Positions 7,137-11,688 of a stretch of DNA of 11,688 nt are shown here, in pieces. Under the pieces are notes generated by a model. It saw only the letters and a program-made list of their open reading frames with translations. It ran no database searches and was not told where the DNA came from. The translations under genes were made by a program, and so were the position numbers. Numbering within the stretch: the first letter of the stretch is position 1; every line of letters begins with the position of its first letter. Source of the DNA: Betaproteobacteria bacterium (GTDB taxonomy: Bacteria > Pseudomonadota > Gammaproteobacteria > Burkholderiales > Rhodocyclaceae); contig JAGWUW010000044.1 of assembly GCA_028868235.1 (NCBI GenBank), forward strand, positions 1 to 11,688. Direction: 5' to 3'.

Positions 7137-7392
7137 GCGAGATCAGGGGCGGCGGCGAAAAGCCCAGTTCGACCATTTCTGCCTCCAATTTGATCCTTAG
7201 GACCAGCAACCCGCGTAGGGATTGGCGCGCCTTATCCTCCGCCCAACCGTCATGATGCTGGCGTAAACAGGCCTCGACTTCAGGGCGGTTAGCCAGATTC
7301 ACACGACAGATTGCAGCATAACGATGAATCTCGTTGTCTAACTCCTGCAATTCGCGATCATAATGTTCGAATCCGCTCATCTTTTCCGCCAT
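7123..7392 (-). CDS. Hypothetical protein, 89 aa, small helical
   Basis: I do not recognise this protein. The 89 residues are soluble, charged and probably all-helical, with no signal peptide, membrane segment or cysteine cluster. A Glu/Asp-rich helix covers about residues 8-28, a second about 36-60 contains a His-His pair (H45, H46), and a third is about 62-76. The end is a proline-rich tail. It fills the otherwise empty 272 bp between napF and the next gene, and its composition looks like a real protein, which supports it being coding. The start is uncertain: ATG at 7392 gives 89 residues and ATG at 7380 gives 85, and neither has a clear ribosome binding site. It overlaps napF tail to tail at 7123-7136 and is divergent from the 512-aa gene. 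I infer no function. Confidence 0.62.
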   Translation of the reverse strand: MAEKMSGFEHYDRELQELDNEIHRYAAICRVNLANRPEVEACLRQHHDGWAEDKARQSLRGLLVLRIKLEAEMVELGFSPPPLISPNLE

Positions 7393-7395
7393 CCC

Positions 7396-7400
7396 GGAGA
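7396..7400 (+). promoter_or_regulatory. Ribosome binding site for the 512-aa gene
   Basis: GGAGA lies 8 nt before the ATG at 7409, inside the 16-bp gap between the two divergent start codons. It supports that start for the plus-strand gene. Confidence 0.6.
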
Positions 7401-7408
7401 ATGTTCAC

Positions 7409-8947
7409 ATGCACTGGTTAACGCTGCCCGAGCCTCGAACCGACGTCAAGCTGGCCTTTCATGACCTGCCTTCGGCAAAAGCCTGGCTGGCCATGCAGCC
7501 CCAGACACAGCCCATGCATATGTTGAACGCCATTGGCGAACAGATCGATGCCATCGAAGGCTCGGTCCTCCCCCCGCCGCTGGCCGTCGATTTGCTCAAT
7601 CTGCTCCGTTCGGCCGCTGTTCCCGGCCAAAATGCCATCGAAACGCGCTACCTCCGCAAACCCTTACCAATGTCGAGCGAAGACGAGCGCTGTTTCGAAC
7701 TCGCCCAAAAACTCTGGTTGCGACTTGGCGTGGTCTATCTGCGCCTCGCTCCACATTTCTCGCCAACGGACAAATGCTTGCCCCTGCATCGCGCGGCCTG
7801 TGCTTTCCGAATGGCTCAATACTGCCATTTCCAGGCGGCACGCGAATGTCCGGTACTTATCGATCATCTGCTGTTCAGCATTCTGACGCAGGCCGAGGCC
7901 AGTGGCGTTCTGCGCCAGGCATTGCCCGATCCGGACTTTCGCCATCTCGGCGAGGCCAATATCGCCGGCCATCTGGCCTGGGCCTTCATGCTACGCCTGA
8001 TCGATCCCTATCGCTTGTCGGCCGCCCAACTTACCGTAGCCAACCGGGCCATCAGCCGCTGGCGCGAGTTGACCGGCTTTCAGTCCATACCGGACGACGA
8101 CCCCAAGGCTCATTCAGTAGACCTGGCCCCCCTATTTGGCGGTGATCCGCTTCCAGAAGGCGTGCCGCGCTGGCTAGAAGTCCGCAAGGTCGAGCGCAAG
8201 ATCGAGCAGCGCATCGCAGCCCTACAATCTGGTGAAAGTCCCGAGTCGCTAAAGTTGGGCCGCGAACTCTCCGGTGCTGCCTGCATACACCTGCTCCGGG
8301 AGATGGAAGCTAGCCTGGAGACTCATGTCAGCGTTCGCTCGACTGAAATCGGAGAAATCGAGCTCGCGTTCGGTCCCGAACATTGCTTCAATGTCCTGAC
8401 TGGCGAAGCACTCAATCCCAGCAGTACCCTGGATACCACTAGTGCCACACTTGCCCACCAGCGCGTTGCCCTGTTCGGTTTCGACCGGGTATCAACCATG
8501 CCGACCAGCGTCAAGCGCCTGGATGTGCCGAGCGAGAAATGGATACTGGTCGATGGCAAAGCCGTCCGCGCCGATGATGCCAAAGCGGCTCGACGCCTCG
8601 CTCCCTGCCTTATCGCGTCGATTGTTGACGAAAAACCCCGTCTCGGGGTCCTGCTCGGCCTGCGAACATCCACAACTGGTGCCTTGAGCGCGACCCTGAA
8701 ATGGTATGCCGATCCTGTCGAAGCCGGCCGACTCGCCCGAACCCGTTCGCAGGAACGCAATCAGCCGATCACCCCGGCCTTCCTGATGCACGAAGGCGAC
8801 CAGTACTCCCTGCTAGTGCCCGCCAATGCGGCCGTTCGACTGGAGATCGGGCTCAGTTTCCAGGGTGCAACCTTGAGCCACTTCTTACCAACTGAAGTGC
8901 TCGAACGCGGCGTCGACTTCGTCCGCTATGCCGTCACGTGGCAATAA
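7409..8947 (+). CDS. Conserved hypothetical protein, possible degenerate PilZ-like
   Basis: The function is unknown. The protein has 512 residues, no signal peptide and no clear membrane segment, so it is probably cytoplasmic. Residues 1-310 look alpha-helical: an opening L-P-x-P stretch, a helix pair around 35-70, a hydrophobic helical core about 95-225 (including DPYRLSAAQL at 199-208) and a charged helix at 253-273 (RWLEVRKVERKIEQRI). Residues about 350-512 look beta-rich, with strands around 352-358, 376-382, 411-418, 426-432, 466-471 and 476-484. From memory, this layout resembles betaproteobacterial proteins with an N-terminal helical region and a C-terminal PilZ domain. However, the RxxxR and (D/N)xSxxG c-di-GMP motifs are not evident, so the PilZ link is an inference only. 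A good ribosome binding site precedes the ATG, and a terminator follows 11 bp after the stop. Confidence 0.85.
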   Translation: MHWLTLPEPRTDVKLAFHDLPSAKAWLAMQPQTQPMHMLNAIGEQIDAIEGSVLPPPLAVDLLNLLRSAAVPGQNAIETRYLRKPLPMSSEDERCFELAQKLWLRLGVVYLRLAPHFSPTDKCLPLHRAACAFRMAQYCHFQAARECPVLIDHLLFSILTQAEASGVLRQALPDPDFRHLGEANIAGHLAWAFMLRLIDPYRLSAAQLTVANRAISRWRELTGFQSIPDDDPKAHSVDLAPLFGGDPLPEGVPRWLEVRKVERKIEQRIAALQSGESPESLKLGRELSGAACIHLLREMEASLETHVSVRSTEIGEIELAFGPEHCFNVLTGEALNPSSTLDTTSATLAHQRVALFGFDRVSTMPTSVKRLDVPSEKWILVDGKAVRADDAKAARRLAPCLIASIVDEKPRLGVLLGLRTSTTGALSATLKWYADPVEAGRLARTRSQERNQPITPAFLMHEGDQYSLLVPANAAVRLEIGLSFQGATLSHFLPTEVLERGVDFVRYAVTWQ

Positions 8948-8956
8948 GCTAGCCAT

Positions 8957-8983
8957 AAAAAACCCGCCAGTTGGCGGGTTTTG
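8957..8983. terminator. Bidirectional rho-independent terminator
   Basis: An 11-bp perfect inverted repeat (AAAACCCGCCA at 8959-8969, TGGCGGGTTTT at 8972-8982) encloses a GT. In practice the inner A-T pair opens to give a 4-nt loop. T-runs lie on both sides: TTTT on the plus strand and a run of six A at 8957-8962, which reads as T6 on the minus strand. It sits between convergent genes, 11 bp after the stop of the 512-aa gene and about 37 bp after the pccA stop, so it can end both transcripts. Confidence 0.9.
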
Positions 8984-8995
8984 CAGAGATAGACA

Positions 8996-9012
8996 AGCCG
9001 CTAAACGCGGCT
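8996..9012 (-). other. GC-rich hairpin after pccA stop
   Basis: AGCCGC (8996-9001) and GCGGCT (9007-9012) form a perfect 6-bp stem with a 5-nt loop. It begins 7 bp after the pccA stop on the minus strand and precedes the main terminator by 13 bp. No T-run follows, so by itself it is not an intrinsic terminator. It could protect the 3' end of the mRNA or help pausing; that role is inference. Confidence 0.45.
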
Positions 9013-9019
9013 ATCTCGA

Positions 9020-11023
9020 TCACTCGAAGTCGATAATGACCTGATCCACCGACAGGCTTTCACCGACGGCAGCAGAAATCTTCTTGACCTTGCAATCCTG
9101 CTCGGCCTTGAGGATGTTTTCCATCTTCATGGCTTCGATGACCGCCAGCTTCTCACCGGCCTTCACTTCCTGGCCGACCTTGACCGCGATTTCGCGCAGC
9201 AGGCCCGGCATCGGGGAGAGCAGGAACTTCGATAGATCAGGAGCTGGCTTCTCAGGCATCAGGGCCAACAGTTCGGCGGCGCGAGCGCTCATGACCATGA
9301 AGTCGGCGCGCGTGCCCCAGTGGAACAGGCTGTACTTGGTCTTGTGACGCTCGACCTGCAGAGTGAACTCTTCACCGTTGCAGGTACCGCTGAACAGCGA
9401 TTCACCGAGTTTCCAATTGGAGAGGATCTCGTACTGCTCGCCCTTGTATTCGACATGGTAGCCGCCGGGAATCGGACGGGCGGTCACCGGGTGGTGCTCG
9501 TTGCCATCCTTGTTCAGGCGGACGACCATCCACTGGTCGCCAACAATGCGCTCATGACCCTGCAACTGACCGGAAACGGAGGCCGAACGGTCGGTGTAGG
9601 CGCGGTAGACGTAGGCGGCGACAGACACCAGCAAGGCTGGATCATCGTGCGGCACCATCGAGGCATCGAAACCCGTCGGGTAATGCTTGGGAATGAAACC
9701 GGTGTCGAAGATGCCGGAATGGAAAACCGGATGCTGCATCAGCGCGGCCTGGAACGGAATGTTAGAGGAAATTCCGCGAATAACGAAACCATTGAGCGCG
9801 TCGCGCATGCGAGCGATAGCCTGCTCACGGGTAGCACCATGCACGATCAGCTTGGCAATCATCGAGTCATAGAACATCGAGATCTCACCGCCGTCGTAAA
9901 CGCCGGTATCGACGCGCACCTGGCCCGAGATTTCCTTGGGCGGCTGGAACTTCACCAGACGACCGGTAGACGGCAGGAAGCCGCGGAACGGGTCTTCGGC
10001 GTTGATCCGGCACTCCATGGCCCAACCATTGATCTGCACATCGGCCTGGGTCAGCGGCAGCTTTTCGCCATAAGCAACACGGATCATCTGCTCGACCAGG
10101 TCGAGGCCGGTGATCAGTTCGGTAACCGGGTGTTCCACCTGCAGGCGGGTGTTCATTTCCAAGAAGTAGAACTCCTTGGTCGCACCGGACACCACGAATT
10201 CAACCGTACCGGCCGATTCGTAATTCACGGCACGGGCGAGGGCCACGGCCTGTTCGCCCATCGCCTTGCGCATGTCGGCGTCGACGAAGGGGCTCGGCGC
10301 CTCCTCGATGACCTTCTGGTGACGGCGCTGGATCGAGCAATCACGCTCGTTCAGGTACACGTAGTTGCCGTGCGAGTCGCCCAGCACCTGGATTTCGATG
10401 TGGCGCGGCTCCAGCACGTACTTCTCGATAAAGACGCGGTCGTCACCGAAGGAGTTGCGAGCTTCGTTAACGCAGGAGGAGAAGCCTTCGTGTGCTTCGG
10501 CGTCGTTGTAGGCCACGCGCAGCCCCTTGCCACCGCCGCCGGCGGAAGCCTTGATCATGACCGGATAGCCGATCTTCTTGGCGATTTCCACGGCGGCGTC
10601 AGGGCCGTCAATAGCATCGTTGTGGCCGGGGATGGTATTGACCTTGGCTTCGATGGCCAGCTTCTTGGACTCGATCTTGTCGCCCATCTTGGCGATGGAG
10701 TAGTGCTTCGGACCGATGAACTTGATGCCTTCTTCTTCCAGACGACGGGAGAAGGTGGCATTCTCGGACAGGAAGCCGTAACCCGGATGGACGGCCTGAG
10801 CACCAGTCTGTTTGCAGGCAGCGATGATCTTGTCGGCAACTAGATAGGACTCTTTCGAGGCAGCCGGGCCGATGCAGACGGCTTCGTCAGCCATATCGAC
10901 GAACAGGGCGTCCTTGTCAGCCTCGGAGTAAACGGCAACCGTCTTGATGCCCATCTTGCGGGCGGTCTTGATGACGCGGCAGGCAATTTCGCCGCGGTTT
11001 GCGATCAGAATCTTGGTGAACAT
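9020..11023 (-). CDS. pccA: Propionyl-CoA carboxylase, biotin-containing alpha subunit
   Basis: This is the alpha subunit of a biotin-dependent acyl-CoA carboxylase, most likely propionyl-CoA carboxylase. It carries out ATP- and bicarbonate-dependent carboxylation of biotin, which the beta subunit then uses to make methylmalonyl-CoA in the cytoplasm. The 667 residues fit PccA. The biotin carboxylase domain covers about 1-450, with the glycine-rich ATP loop at 161-167 (K166) and the catalytic EMNTRLQVEH at 289-298. A middle region at about 470-595 matches the BT domain that docks onto the beta subunit. The biotinyl domain is C-terminal, with biotinyl lysine K633 in EAMKMEN. The start follows an AGGGAG (11034-11039) by 10 nt, and the gene follows pccB after 21 bp. 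A 3-methylcrotonyl- or geranyl-CoA carboxylase is less likely given the PccB-type partner. Confidence 0.93.
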   Translation of the reverse strand: MFTKILIANRGEIACRVIKTARKMGIKTVAVYSEADKDALFVDMADEAVCIGPAASKESYLVADKIIAACKQTGAQAVHPGYGFLSENATFSRRLEEEGIKFIGPKHYSIAKMGDKIESKKLAIEAKVNTIPGHNDAIDGPDAAVEIAKKIGYPVMIKASAGGGGKGLRVAYNDAEAHEGFSSCVNEARNSFGDDRVFIEKYVLEPRHIEIQVLGDSHGNYVYLNERDCSIQRRHQKVIEEAPSPFVDADMRKAMGEQAVALARAVNYESAGTVEFVVSGATKEFYFLEMNTRLQVEHPVTELITGLDLVEQMIRVAYGEKLPLTQADVQINGWAMECRINAEDPFRGFLPSTGRLVKFQPPKEISGQVRVDTGVYDGGEISMFYDSMIAKLIVHGATREQAIARMRDALNGFVIRGISSNIPFQAALMQHPVFHSGIFDTGFIPKHYPTGFDASMVPHDDPALLVSVAAYVYRAYTDRSASVSGQLQGHERIVGDQWMVVRLNKDGNEHHPVTARPIPGGYHVEYKGEQYEILSNWKLGESLFSGTCNGEEFTLQVERHKTKYSLFHWGTRADFMVMSARAAELLALMPEKPAPDLSKFLLSPMPGLLREIAVKVGQEVKAGEKLAVIEAMKMENILKAEQDCKVKKISAAVGESLSVDQVIIDFE

Positions 11024-11044
11024 ATTCCTTTTTCTCCCTGACGC

Positions 11045-11688
<644 letters not shown>

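Noticed and set aside
7137..7180. Hairpin after napF as a terminator
   Set aside because: Only a 4-bp GGGC/GCCC pairing with no T-run was found, which is not enough for an intrinsic terminator.
7334..7364. TTGTCT (7334-7339) and CATAAT (7359-7364) as a promoter for the 512-aa gene
   Set aside because: The position 45 bp before the ATG is plausible, but the -35 matches only four of six bases and the spacer is 19 bp. It is too weak to list as a feature.
7401..7449. CGTCAA (TTGACG on the minus strand, 7444-7449) as a -35 for the 89-aa gene
   Set aside because: The hexamer is a good match, but no acceptable -10 lies at a 16-18 bp distance on the minus strand.
9320..10843. A 507-codon open frame on the plus strand opposite pccA
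   Set aside because: It lies wholly inside the well-supported pccA gene on the other strand. Long open antisense frames are common opposite GC-rich genes with strong codon bias, and the translation shows no family signature.

Overview
The window reads as part of a GC-rich proteobacterial chromosome, most likely a betaproteobacterium of the Rhodocyclales type (Dechloromonas/Azonexus/Azoarcus-like). That placement is an inference from protein character and gene content and was not tested by any search. Genes are tightly packed, and almost every base belongs to a gene or a terminator. I see no tRNA, rRNA, insertion sequence, CRISPR array or phage gene.

Region 1 (52-6633, plus strand) is a complete System I cytochrome c maturation operon in the order ccmA-B-C-D-E-F-G-H-I. 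CcmAB form an ABC transporter that drives release of holo-CcmE. CcmC, with CcmD, loads heme onto a histidine of CcmE. CcmF, CcmH and CcmI act as the heme ligation complex. CcmG and CcmH keep the apocytochrome CXXCH cysteines reduced. Six of the eight junctions are ATGA stop/start overlaps, so the genes look translationally coupled. CcmH and CcmI are separate proteins rather than the fused E. coli form.

Region 2 (6645-7136, plus) is napF, the cytoplasmic ferredoxin-like accessory protein of periplasmic nitrate reductase. It follows ccmI by 11 bp and has a strong ribosome binding site. No other nap gene follows it here. The link between nap and ccm is familiar from E. coli, where ccm follows nap, but the order here is the reverse.

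Region 3 (7123-8947) holds two unrecognised genes that start back to back. A small minus-strand gene (89 aa) overlaps the 3' end of napF tail to tail by 14 bp. A plus-strand gene of 512 aa starts only 16 bp from the start of the small gene. The 512-aa protein has the layout of a betaproteobacterial family with an alpha-helical N-terminal part and a PilZ-like C-terminal part, but I cannot see the c-di-GMP binding motifs.

Region 4 (8948-11688) begins with a bidirectional terminator and a second hairpin. After these come, on the minus strand, a biotin-dependent acyl-CoA carboxylase alpha subunit (PccA type, complete) and the C-terminal 213 residues of its carboxyltransferase partner (PccB type, cut by the window edge). 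The transcription order is pccB then pccA. Together they make methylmalonyl-CoA from propionyl-CoA.

I did not find a clearly new multi-gene system. The least explained part is the divergent hypothetical pair in region 3 and its relation to the ccm-napF transcript.
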